Source: Rhodoferax sp. (GTDB lineage Bacteria > Pseudomonadota > Gammaproteobacteria > Burkholderiales > Burkholderiaceae_C). Taken from it: 8,674 bases of DNA. The notes below the pieces were generated by a model. That model did not search any database, had not been told where the DNA came from, and was given only the letters and a program-made list of their open reading frames with translations. The stretch spans positions 1 to 8,674 of the forward strand of contig JAUXQA010000077.1 of assembly GCA_030683195.1 (NCBI GenBank), in the 5' to 3' direction. The translations under genes and the position numbers were made by a program. Of the stretch, positions 1 to 6,206 are shown in pieces (the stretch's first letter is position 1; each line of letters starts with the position of its first letter).

Positions 1-341
1 CGCTCACTGGGGCAGCCGCAGTTCAGGTTGATCTCGTCATAGCCCCACTGTTCACCCAGGCGTGCACAGTGCGCGAGATCGGCAGGCTCACTGCCACCGA
101 GTTGCAGCGCCACCGGGTGCTCTTCCACGTTGCAACGCAAATGGCGCGCCACATCGCCGTGGATCAAGGCGCCGGTGGTCACCATTTCGGTATAAAGCAA
201 GGCGCGACGGGACAACAAACGATGGAAATAACGACAGTGGCGGTCAGTCCAGTCCATCATCGGTGCCACACTCATACGCCATGCACTGTACGGCTCGCTT
301 TTTCCAATGAAATGGGGAATCTCCGGGGTTGTCTGATTCAC
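1..341 (-). CDS. dusA: tRNA-dihydrouridine synthase A, N-terminal part (cut by window edge)
   Basis: This is a flavin (FMN) enzyme that uses NADPH to reduce uridine to dihydrouridine in the D-loop of tRNA in the cytoplasm. 113 codons are visible. The segment SVAPMMDWTDRHCRYF (from about residue 24) is the DusA-type start of the TIM-barrel domain. It is followed by YTEMVTTGALIHG, by LQLGG and, at the cut end, by NLNCGCPSE, whose GCP cysteine (C110) is the expected catalytic acid of the family. The chosen start is a GTG at 341, with a weak TAGG nine bases upstream. It gives about 22 residues before the conserved core, similar to the extension in E. coli DusA. An in-frame ATG at 275 begins right at the core (MSVAPMMDW) and is the alternative. 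The gene continues beyond position 1. The identification as DusA rather than DusB or DusC rests on the WTDRHCR motif. Confidence 0.95.
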   Translation of the reverse strand, partial: MNQTTPEIPHFIGKSEPYSAWRMSVAPMMDWTDRHCRYFHRLLSRRALLYTEMVTTGALIHGDVARHLRCNVEEHPVALQLGGSEPADLAHCARLGEQWGYDEINLNCGCPSE

Positions 342-356
342 GCTGATATGCCTACT

Positions 357-385
357 TTTAAACTCATTTGATGCAACGAGTGCAA
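357..385 (-). promoter_or_regulatory. candidate sigma-70 promoter for dusA
   Basis: On the minus strand TTGCAC (385-380, 4/6 to TTGACA) is separated by 17 bases from TTTAAA (362-357, 4/6 to TATAAT). A transcript would begin near 350, about ten bases before the GTG start. Such a short leader leaves little room for a ribosome site and would fit use of the downstream ATG equally well. The call comes from hexamer matching only. Confidence 0.35.
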
Positions 386-441
386 CAAGACACGTCATGC
401 TGCACCGCTATGGGTTTAATTCTCGCACGTAGACATACAAC

Positions 442-462
442 AAAAAGCGTCAAGCCGACCGC
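442..462 (-). terminator. weak candidate terminator after the porin
   Basis: Read on the minus strand, 462-447 can fold into a five-pair stem (GCG-TC with GACGC, one bulged G, loop GGCTT) followed directly by five T (446-442). It lies about 70 bases after the porin stop and before the dusA promoter, where a terminator would be expected. The stem is short and bulged, so the call is tentative. The rest of the 190-base gap between dusA and the porin shows nothing else that I recognise. Confidence 0.25.
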
Positions 463-531
463 ACGACGACACCAAGGCTGGTAACACTTTCGCTATATCA
501 ACAACTGTTAGCAACCCCGTTTGGCCAGAAA

Positions 532-1629
532 TCAGAAACTGTGGCGCACACCCATGCCAAAACCAGTCTGGGAAGCACCTGCCACCGGTGTTGCACCCGC
601 GGCCGCATTGCTGACCGATAAGGCCAAAGTGCCGTCGTTCGCTATATGTCCTGCAGTGGCAAAGACAGCCGTTCGTTTGGACAGGTTGTAGGTTCCCCTC
701 ACCGCAAACAGCGTAGCGCCGTTATTGCTGTTGCTGTAGTCTTGCTTGAAGACTTGGGCGTCAATGCCGAACTGCGGGCTCATGGCATATGCAGCGCCCA
801 CGTACAAAAGACTGCTGCGCGGCGTAGTCGCGCTGGCGTCGTTGCGGCGCGCTATCACGCCCGCGCCGAGCTTGAGTGCGCCGTTGGGCTTGAACCAGCC
901 TGCGACTGTTGATCGCCGGTCTTTCATTGCGCTGCTGGTCAAGCCCGCGAAAGCGCCGGGGCCGCCGTGTATCTCGTCGATTGCTGCAGCAACACCCCAC
1001 TGAGCGGTGTTGTACTTGGCCAGAACTGACCATTGACGGCAGGCACTCGAATCAGTGTCGCTTTCTCCCGGGCAATTGGTCCCGGCAGGGCTGGGGCCTG
1101 CATTCACTGCGTCACGACCAAAGCTGTAGGTTGCACCAAACGACCACGCCCCAAAATCGCCACGATAGGCCAGAGAATTGTCCGTGCGTGCATTGGGCAG
1201 ATAACTGTCAAGCGACCCGGAACCAAACATGTTGGGCCCCAGAATGTCAGCATCCAACTGTGACCAGAACATCATGGAGTATTGTCGGCCCAGCGTGAGT
1301 GCTCCCCACTCGCTGGTGAGGCCTACATACGCCTGTCGGCCAAACGCGCGACCACCCTGGTTCAGCGCGCCATTGTCAACGCCGAACCCTTGTTCAAGCG
1401 TGAAAACGGCTTTAAGACCACCACCCAAATCTTCCGACCCGCGAAAACCCAGCCGCGAAGGCGCAGAGCCAGTCAGGCCCGGCATTCTGGTCAGATTGGT
1501 GCCAGATGTACCGATATTGTTGAGGCGCTCGACGGAGGCGTCCAGGACGCCGTAAAGATTGACCGTCTGGGCCTGGATCGCCGAGCCAGCCAAGGCGCAC
1601 AGCGCCAACGCGCAAAATTCTTTTTTCAT
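532..1629 (-). CDS. outer-membrane porin (Gram-negative Porin_4 family)
   Basis: This is a predicted trimeric 16-strand beta-barrel porin that lets small, mostly anionic solutes cross the outer membrane. The 365-residue length is normal for Burkholderiales porins. Residues 1-20 are a signal peptide with likely cleavage after AIQA. The mature protein opens with QTVNLYGVLDASVE, the typical first strand, and carries the family segments RLGFRGSEDLGGGLKAVF (60-77), FGRQAYVGL (96-104) and LTLGRQYS (111-118). It ends in phenylalanine (GVRHSF), the outer-membrane assembly signal. C186 and C197 fall in a loop and could form a disulfide. The ATG is preceded by AGGAGA at good spacing. The gene is last in the tctC-galA-porin cluster, 56 bases after galA. 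The P. putida gallate operon (galTAPR) also includes a porin-like gene, which suggests a role in gallate entry. Specificity cannot be read from the sequence. Confidence 0.93.
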   Translation of the reverse strand: MKKEFCALALCALAGSAIQAQTVNLYGVLDASVERLNNIGTSGTNLTRMPGLTGSAPSRLGFRGSEDLGGGLKAVFTLEQGFGVDNGALNQGGRAFGRQAYVGLTSEWGALTLGRQYSMMFWSQLDADILGPNMFGSGSLDSYLPNARTDNSLAYRGDFGAWSFGATYSFGRDAVNAGPSPAGTNCPGESDTDSSACRQWSVLAKYNTAQWGVAAAIDEIHGGPGAFAGLTSSAMKDRRSTVAGWFKPNGALKLGAGVIARRNDASATTPRSSLLYVGAAYAMSPQFGIDAQVFKQDYSNSNNGATLFAVRGTYNLSKRTAVFATAGHIANDGTLALSVSNAAAGATPVAGASQTGFGMGVRHSF

Positions 1630-1661
1630 GGGATTTGTCTCCTGTTATTGATGAAATGTCC

Positions 1662-1669
1662 GGGGGGGG
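1662..1669. repeat. eight-G homopolymer (C8 in the transcript) between galA and the porin
   Basis: A run of eight G on the plus strand (C8 on the coding strand) lies in the 56-base galA-porin spacer, 33 bases upstream of the porin start codon. After one A it continues as GGG, so the tract is almost pure purine over 12 bases. It is outside both reading frames, so a length change would alter leader spacing, not the protein. Confidence 0.9.
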
Positions 1670-1685
1670 AGGGATTAAAGAGTGG

Positions 1686-2966
1686 CTACGTCCAGTCTTT
1701 TTTGGCAGCGTCGGTCGCAGCCACTGAATAAAAAGCACTCGGCGCATTGCGCGTCTGCATGAAGTCTTCCAGGCTCTGACCGCGCATGGCCGCGTAGATG
1801 TGAAGGTTGGATACGCCCAGCACAGCGCCCAGCTTTTCGAGGCCAAAGAAAATGGCGCCAAAGCGAATCAAGCCTTGCCAGTCGCGACGACGCAAAAGGT
1901 CTATTTCCACAACGTTCAGCCGGGCGCGGGCATAGCTGGACTCTTCGTCTTGCAAAAATGCCTGTCGATGTTCGGGCAGCCTCATTTCACGCAGAAACTT
2001 ATTCAGCCGGTAGGCCTTGACACTGCGCTCCAGGTCGAAGGGATAAGTACCCTCCAGGCGCTCGGCACCCTTCAACTGCTCGGCCATACGAACACTATGC
2101 CGTGCGGCCTCGCCGGCCACTGCAGGGGCAGCATTGTTCTCATAAATGGCGGTGGCGATTCCCGTCATGGAGGGCAAATAATAGGTCTGGTGAATCTTTG
2201 TGACCTGGGCTGACAAGGCGCCACGCATGATCAGCCACATGATGACTTCGGCACCTTCCAGGCCGCCGAGTTCGGCATATTCAGCCTGCGTCATTTCGGT
2301 CAGGCGCACAGGATCTTTCTCAATGAGGTCGAGGAATCGCGCATCCCAAGCGGGACTATTGAACCCCGCACGTTCACCGTGCACTTGGTGCGACAGTCCG
2401 CCCGTGGCCACGATCACGACATTCAAGTCTTCCGGGTAACTCTCTATGGCACGGCGAAGCGCCTGGCCCAACTTGTAGCAGCGCGAAGCTGATGGCAGAG
2501 GAAACTGCAACACACCCACTTGCAGGGGCACCACCTTGACCGGCCATTCAGGCTCATGCGGGCACAGCATGGACATGGGTGAAAAGCAGCCGTGATCCAG
2601 TGCTTTGTCCTGAAAGAACGACATATCGAATTCATCGGTCACCAACGATTGACCAATATGACGGGCCAGAGCCGTGTGGCCTGGCAAGGGTGGAAGCGAG
2701 CGTGCACCACCTCCTTCGTCAGCCACCGGGTAGCTGTCCCCGATGCCCAAAGCGAAGGCTGAATAATGGTCAAAAAAGAACGAGGTGATGTGGTCGTTAT
2801 AAATTACGAACATCACATCCGGCTTCTTGTCTTTGACCCAGGACCTTACCGGCTCAAAGGCCGCAAAAATGGGACCCCAGACAGGGTCATCCTTTTGGTT
2901 TTTGTCAAAGGCAAAGCCAATAGTTGGAGTGTGGGAGCAGGCGATTGCGCCAATGATCTTAGCCAT
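1686..2966 (-). CDS. galA: gallate dioxygenase (fused LigB-LigA extradiol dioxygenase)
   Basis: This is an Fe(II) extradiol enzyme (EC 1.13.11.57) that cleaves gallate (3,4,5-trihydroxybenzoate) with O2 to 4-oxalomesaconate in the cytoplasm. The 426 residues hold a LigB-type catalytic domain (about 1-280) joined to a LigA-type domain (about 300-415). That fusion and length are typical of P. putida GalA and Sphingobium DesB; protocatechuate 4,5-dioxygenase has the two domains as separate subunits. The metal ligands are in place: H12 (CSHTP), H59 (YNDH) and E240 (GLEGAE). H193 (GLSHQVHGE) is the expected catalytic base and H125 (LDHG) is a further active-site histidine. The C-terminal part has FFGLEKLGAVLGVSNLHIYA and the AMRGQSLE motif. 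The ATG lies 20 bases after the tctC stop with only a weak GAGAG ribosome site, suggesting co-translation. Recognition is from remembered similarity to GalA along the whole length. Some activity on protocatechuate is possible. Confidence 0.93.
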   Translation of the reverse strand: MAKIIGAIACSHTPTIGFAFDKNQKDDPVWGPIFAAFEPVRSWVKDKKPDVMFVIYNDHITSFFFDHYSAFALGIGDSYPVADEGGGARSLPPLPGHTALARHIGQSLVTDEFDMSFFQDKALDHGCFSPMSMLCPHEPEWPVKVVPLQVGVLQFPLPSASRCYKLGQALRRAIESYPEDLNVVIVATGGLSHQVHGERAGFNSPAWDARFLDLIEKDPVRLTEMTQAEYAELGGLEGAEVIMWLIMRGALSAQVTKIHQTYYLPSMTGIATAIYENNAAPAVAGEAARHSVRMAEQLKGAERLEGTYPFDLERSVKAYRLNKFLREMRLPEHRQAFLQDEESSYARARLNVVEIDLLRRRDWQGLIRFGAIFFGLEKLGAVLGVSNLHIYAAMRGQSLEDFMQTRNAPSAFYSVAATDAAKKDWT

Positions 2967-2986
2967 GGTGTGTGCAATCTCTCTGG

Positions 2987-3955
2987 TTAGTCCAAAGCAG
3001 CTTTGGATCGCAGGATGACCGCCGCTTGTCGCGCTGATTCGGCCTGGATGTACTGATTGAACTGCTCACGCGTTGGCGTGAAGGATTCGTAACCAAAGGA
3101 GATGAACTTCTCTCGGACATCAGGCTCAGCGAGCGCCTTTTCAATGTCGCGCTGTATCTTGTCCGCCACAGTTGCAGGCAGCCCCCTCGGTGCAGCGATG
3201 GCAGTCCATCCGCCAACCTCGAAGTTGGCAGGGCCTCCCGCCTCGGTGACCGTTGGCACGTCCTTGAATGCGGCGAGCCGTCGGGGTGCCGCGATAGCCA
3301 GGTATTTGAGTTTTCCGGCGCGGTACAAGGGGCCAGCTGTGGCACTTGTGCCCAAGGCATAGGCCAACTCCCCCGTGGCGACGCCGGTATAGAGTTGGCT
3401 TGTTTCCTTGTAAACCACATGCTGGGTATCGATGCCGGTCACTGAATCAAACAGCGCCGAACCCAAGTGCACAGGGTTACCAACAGACCAGGAACCATAG
3501 TTCAGCTTGCCAGGATTGGCCTTGGCATCCGCAATGAGGTCTTTGACACTTTGGTACTTGCTATTGGACGCCGTGGTGAAAAAGAAATACGTCTTGAACA
3601 ACGGCAGCAAAGTGTCAAAGTTGTTCTTGGGATCGTAGGGCAGCTTCTTGAACAAGTGCGGGTAAGCGGTCAAATGCACGTTGTCGAGTTGAATCAGGTC
3701 ATGCCCATCGGTAGCCCCGCGCTTGAAGGCATCAATGGCAATAAAACCATTTCCACCGGGGCGGTTTTCAATGACAACTGGCTGCCCCCACGCTCTGGAC
3801 AGCTTGTCTGCCACCATGCGGGCCACGCCTTCGGGGCCACTACCGACCGGAAAGGGCGTGATGATGCGAACCGGCTTGCTGGGAAACGTCTGGGCATGGG
3901 CATTCAACGCGACCAACAACGCAAGCGCCAAAAAGCCAGCAGATTTTTTACTCAT
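2987..3955 (-). CDS. Bug/TctC-family periplasmic substrate-binding protein
   Basis: This is a periplasmic solute-binding protein of the tripartite tricarboxylate transporter type. Such proteins capture small carboxylates and hand them to a TctA/TctB membrane pair. The 322 residues are the usual length. Residues 1-21 are a signal peptide with likely cleavage after NAHA. The mature protein starts QTFPSKPVRIITPFPVG, the standard opening, and GQPVVIENRPGGNG (about 56-69) is the family hallmark. In the ligand-facing loop the usual aspartate is glutamate: GSGPEGVAR (38-46) where SGPD or GTD is common. The ATG has AGGA seven bases upstream. It is the first gene of the cluster with gallate dioxygenase, so an aromatic acid such as gallate is the best-guess ligand. 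No tctA or tctB gene lies nearby, which is common for this expanded family in Burkholderiales. Family is certain; ligand is inference. Confidence 0.93.
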   Translation of the reverse strand: MSKKSAGFLALALLVALNAHAQTFPSKPVRIITPFPVGSGPEGVARMVADKLSRAWGQPVVIENRPGGNGFIAIDAFKRGATDGHDLIQLDNVHLTAYPHLFKKLPYDPKNNFDTLLPLFKTYFFFTTASNSKYQSVKDLIADAKANPGKLNYGSWSVGNPVHLGSALFDSVTGIDTQHVVYKETSQLYTGVATGELAYALGTSATAGPLYRAGKLKYLAIAAPRRLAAFKDVPTVTEAGGPANFEVGGWTAIAAPRGLPATVADKIQRDIEKALAEPDVREKFISFGYESFTPTREQFNQYIQAESARQAAVILRSKAALD

Positions 3956-3971
3956 TTTTGAATCCTGTTTT

Positions 3972-3985
3972 CTGATTTAGATCAA
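3972..3985. promoter_or_regulatory. FNR-like box upstream of the tctC-galA-porin cluster
   Basis: On the minus strand TTGAT-CTAA-ATCAG matches TTGAT-N4-ATCAA at 9 of 10 positions. It sits 16-30 bases before the tctC ATG. Class II activation from here would need a start site inside tctC, so a bound regulator more likely blocks transcription. The window encodes an FNR whose recognition helix fits this sequence. It could also serve another CRP/FNR-family protein, or be chance. Confidence 0.45.
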
Positions 3986-4053
3986 TGGAAGGGTGAAACG
4001 TGAGCGATTGTCGAAACTCGCAGATCACTTGCACAGATGCCAGGAACCAATGC

Positions 4054-4074
4054 GCGATAACATGCGGTTATCGC
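4054..4074. promoter_or_regulatory. LysR-type operator (T-N11-A palindrome) in the divergent promoter region
   Basis: GCGATAAC (4054-4061) and GTTATCGC (4067-4074) form a perfect 8-base inverted repeat around a 5-base spacer. The core ATAAC-N5-GTTAT contains T-N11-A (T4058, A4070), the classic LysR-type recognition pattern. It lies 19 bases upstream of the lysR ATG, where it could give autorepression, and about 100 bases upstream of tctC. If the operator sits near -65 for tctC, the start site is near 4000. A loose -10 match (GACAAT, minus strand 4012-4007) is there, with no good -35, as is usual for activator-dependent promoters. Confidence 0.65.
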
Positions 4075-4093
4075 AATCACTTACCCTTGGCCC

Positions 4094-4978
4094 ATGAAAC
4101 TGAATGCCTTGAACGCTCTGGTTGTAGCCATTGAAGAGGGGAGCTTGCGCAGTGCAGCGCGCCGCCTGAAGGTATCCCAGCCAGCATTGAGCAAGATGGT
4201 GCGAGAGTTGGAAGTCGAACTGTCCGCAACTCTGCTGGTGCGAACATCGCAAGGCGTGATGCCGACCGTTCAAGGCCAAGTGCTTTTTGAACATGCACAG
4301 AAAATAACCAAAGAGCTTCGCGCCGCGACAGACAAGATCCTCCAACTGGGCGGAGACATGCGTGGCGTGCTTAACATCGCTGCAGTGCCTGTGGCGGTGA
4401 TGCTCGTCATGCCTGAAACCCTGCGCACGTTCGGAAAAGAGTTCCCGAACATTCGGCTGAGGATCAGCGAGGAACTCTTTGTCGAACAACTGCAGCGCCT
4501 GCGAAGCGGCCAGGTGGACATCGTGGTTGGCGGCATTCCGGAAGGTTTGGCAAGTGGAGAGTTCGTGACTGAGGAATTGATCCAGACGACTATGGTCGTG
4601 GTCGTACGCAAGGGAAGCCCTCACGCTCAAGCGACAAACTTGTCGCAGCTGGTGCAAGCCAAATGGGTTTACACAAATGCAGGCACCGACACGGGCTATG
4701 CCAAACGGCTGTTCGAAAAACACGGCCTGCCTGCACCGGCTGTGGGCGCCGTTGTGAATTCCACGCTGACCTTGCTCGCACTTGTTGGGTCTAGCGACTA
4801 TGTGGGTCTGTTACCGGAGCAAATCGCCAGACATCCACTTGCTGCGCCCTACATCAGCCTGGTTCCATTGATCGAGCCGGGCCTTGCGCTGACGGTCGGG
4901 GCGATTGTTTTGCGCGATGCAGTCGTATCACCAGCCATCCGTCATTTCATTCGGCATTTGCATCGCGCTGCACACTGA
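4094..4978 (+). CDS. LysR-family transcriptional regulator, probable activator of the gallate cluster
   Basis: This 294-residue protein is of usual LysR length. The N-terminal winged helix-turn-helix (about 1-60) contains EEGSLRSAARRLKVSQPALS followed by the conserved MVRELEVELSATLLVRT. A linker helix and a periplasmic-binding-protein-like effector domain (about 90-290) follow, the latter starting RGVLNIAAVPVAVMLVMPET. LysR proteins bind DNA as tetramers and usually activate a divergent operon when a pathway compound binds the effector domain. The divergent orientation and the palindrome in the shared gap point to control of tctC-galA-porin, with gallate or a related compound as effector. P. 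putida GalR plays this role, but I cannot show orthology. The ATG lacks a clear ribosome site. The gene converges on the rhodanese gene with a 24-base gap in which I see no clear terminator. Confidence 0.93.
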   Translation: MKLNALNALVVAIEEGSLRSAARRLKVSQPALSKMVRELEVELSATLLVRTSQGVMPTVQGQVLFEHAQKITKELRAATDKILQLGGDMRGVLNIAAVPVAVMLVMPETLRTFGKEFPNIRLRISEELFVEQLQRLRSGQVDIVVGGIPEGLASGEFVTEELIQTTMVVVVRKGSPHAQATNLSQLVQAKWVYTNAGTDTGYAKRLFEKHGLPAPAVGAVVNSTLTLLALVGSSDYVGLLPEQIARHPLAAPYISLVPLIEPGLALTVGAIVLRDAVVSPAIRHFIRHLHRAAH

Positions 4979-5002
4979 CAGCAAGACACGCCTTGAGCGC
5001 AG

Positions 5003-5449
5003 TCAACCGCCGGGTTTGACCATCGGCCAATTGCGGCGCGCCCACTCACTCATGCCCCCATCGACATAGCGCACATGGGCATAGCCTTTTTCACGCAGGG
5101 CCCGCAGGGTGGCGCTGGAGCGGTTCTGGGTGTTGCAGATCAACAGCACTGGCTTGCCGTCGGCTGGGGGAATCTCGGACAAGCGGGTGCTCATTTGGCG
5201 CATGGGCAAGAGTTGCACACCTTTGGCGACACCAGTGGCATGCTCTGACGGTTCACGGATGTCGATCAGCACCACCCGCCCAGCCTCGTGCTCAGCACGG
5301 GCAAAGTCCAGACTTACGACGTCAGACTTGGCTACCGACTCGCTGCAGGCTGCAAGGCCAAGGCCCAAACTTAAAAGCACCAGAGACAGTGATCGGCGCG
5401 TGAGGGTAAATGAGTTCAAGTTGTTTCCCAAAAAATGAAACTGAATCAT
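5003..5449 (-). CDS. rhodanese-domain lipoprotein
   Basis: This is a predicted periplasm-facing, outer-membrane-anchored sulfurtransferase-like protein of 148 residues. TLTRRSLSLVLLSLGLGLAAC forms a signal sequence ending in a lipobox (LAAC, lipidated C35). The next residue is serine, so the Lol system should move it to the outer membrane. The double arginine could allow Tat export. One rhodanese domain follows (about 45-145), with VVLIDIREPSEH (59-70), the active-site loop CNTQNRS (C105 to S111, the C-x4-R-S pattern) and YVDGGMSEWARRNWP at the end. The catalytic cysteine is present, so sulfur transfer is possible; the acceptor is unknown. The ATG at 5449 has no ribosome site. A TTG at 5419 (NSFTLTRR...) would give a more usual signal length and has a weak GGGA upstream. 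It lies 66 bases after the COG2836 gene and may be the last gene of the hemN cluster. Confidence 0.9.
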   Translation of the reverse strand: MIQFHFLGNNLNSFTLTRRSLSLVLLSLGLGLAACSESVAKSDVVSLDFARAEHEAGRVVLIDIREPSEHATGVAKGVQLLPMRQMSTRLSEIPPADGKPVLLICNTQNRSSATLRALREKGYAHVRYVDGGMSEWARRNWPMVKPGG

Positions 5450-5515
5450 ATAAGCAGTCGCATATATATATCAGGCCGCGCTTGAGTCCCCGCATTTAAC
5501 CGTTGGTCGCCAGAC

Positions 5516-6196
5516 TCAGCCGGGCGGTGCGCAAAACAGGCCGTTGACGTCGGTATAAGCCATCCAGACAGCCCAAACGGCGCTGGCCGCCAGCGCCAAC
5601 CCGGCCACGCGCACTCCCCAGCTCCCGGCACCCGCGCTACCCAGGCGCAGCCATAGCCATGGACCGGCCATCATGGCCACACTGGTTCCGAGTACAAACA
5701 AAGCCATCACGATGGCCCCCTGCCAGGCACTGCCAGTCAGCGCGGCGACCAGCAAGGCCGAATACAGCAAACCGCAGGGTAAAAAGGTCCACAGGGCACC
5801 CACAATCACAGGAACGCCACGCCCGCGTCCAAACGCAAGCGCCCGGGCGCCGGACCAGATCTTGCGTCCAAGCTGCTCCAGCCAGACGGGTTGCTCGGCC
5901 TTCCACATCAACAACAGGCCAAAGGCGAACATGGCCACATGAAAAAAGGTCCACACCGGTCTCAAGGCCACTGTTTGCACCGACAGCCAGCCAAACCCCT
6001 GCATGGACACCCCCACCACGGCACCCAGTCCGGAGTAGCCAATGACTCGGCCGAGCTGAAAACCCCAAAGGGCCTCATTTTTTCGCGGGCCTGCAGCCTG
6101 CCCCAAGCCTGCGCAAGCTGCGCCACACATGGCAACACAATGCGGACCACCGGCCAAGCCCATGAGAAGTGCGGTGACCGCTAGTGAGGTTTGCAT
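5516..6196 (-). CDS. COG2836 membrane protein (TauE/SafE-like, cytochrome oxidase-associated)
   Basis: This is a 226-residue inner-membrane protein with about six hydrophobic spans. The first span ends in GGPHCVAMCGAACAG (16-30). The HCxxxCG pattern (C20, C24) together with FLPCGLLYSALL (138-149, C141) marks the COG2836 family, often named sulfite exporter TauE/SafE-like or 'putative analog of CcoH'. The family commonly sits beside cbb3 oxidase (cco), hemN and fnr genes and is suspected to act in metal or redox steps of oxidase assembly. Sulfite export is not shown. The start is the ATG at 6196, because MQTSLAVT begins the conserved region; the frame stays open upstream into hemN but does not resemble the family there. 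Only 10 bases separate it from the hemN stop and there is no ribosome site, so translational coupling to hemN is likely. The cysteines could bind copper or form a disulfide relay. Confidence 0.88.
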   Translation of the reverse strand: MQTSLAVTALLMGLAGGPHCVAMCGAACAGLGQAAGPRKNEALWGFQLGRVIGYSGLGAVVGVSMQGFGWLSVQTVALRPVWTFFHVAMFAFGLLLMWKAEQPVWLEQLGRKIWSGARALAFGRGRGVPVIVGALWTFLPCGLLYSALLVAALTGSAWQGAIVMALFVLGTSVAMMAGPWLWLRLGSAGAGSWGVRVAGLALAASAVWAVWMAYTDVNGLFCAPPG

Positions 6197-6206
6197 GCCC
6201 GGGAGA

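Noticed and set aside
371..388. Short direct repeat TGCAACGAG / TGCAACAAG upstream of dusA
   Set aside because: Only two imperfect 9-base copies, overlapping the candidate promoter -35, with no further copies in the window; probably chance.
4025..4723. Minus-strand open frame of about 232 codons opposite lysR, reaching into the divergent gap
   Set aside because: It is antisense to a complete LysR gene, rich in Cys and His without any family motif, and would run over the palindromic operator.
5462..5471. (AT)5 run upstream of the rhodanese gene as a promoter -10
   Set aside because: No acceptable -35 hexamer lies 16-18 bases upstream, so I do not call a promoter there.
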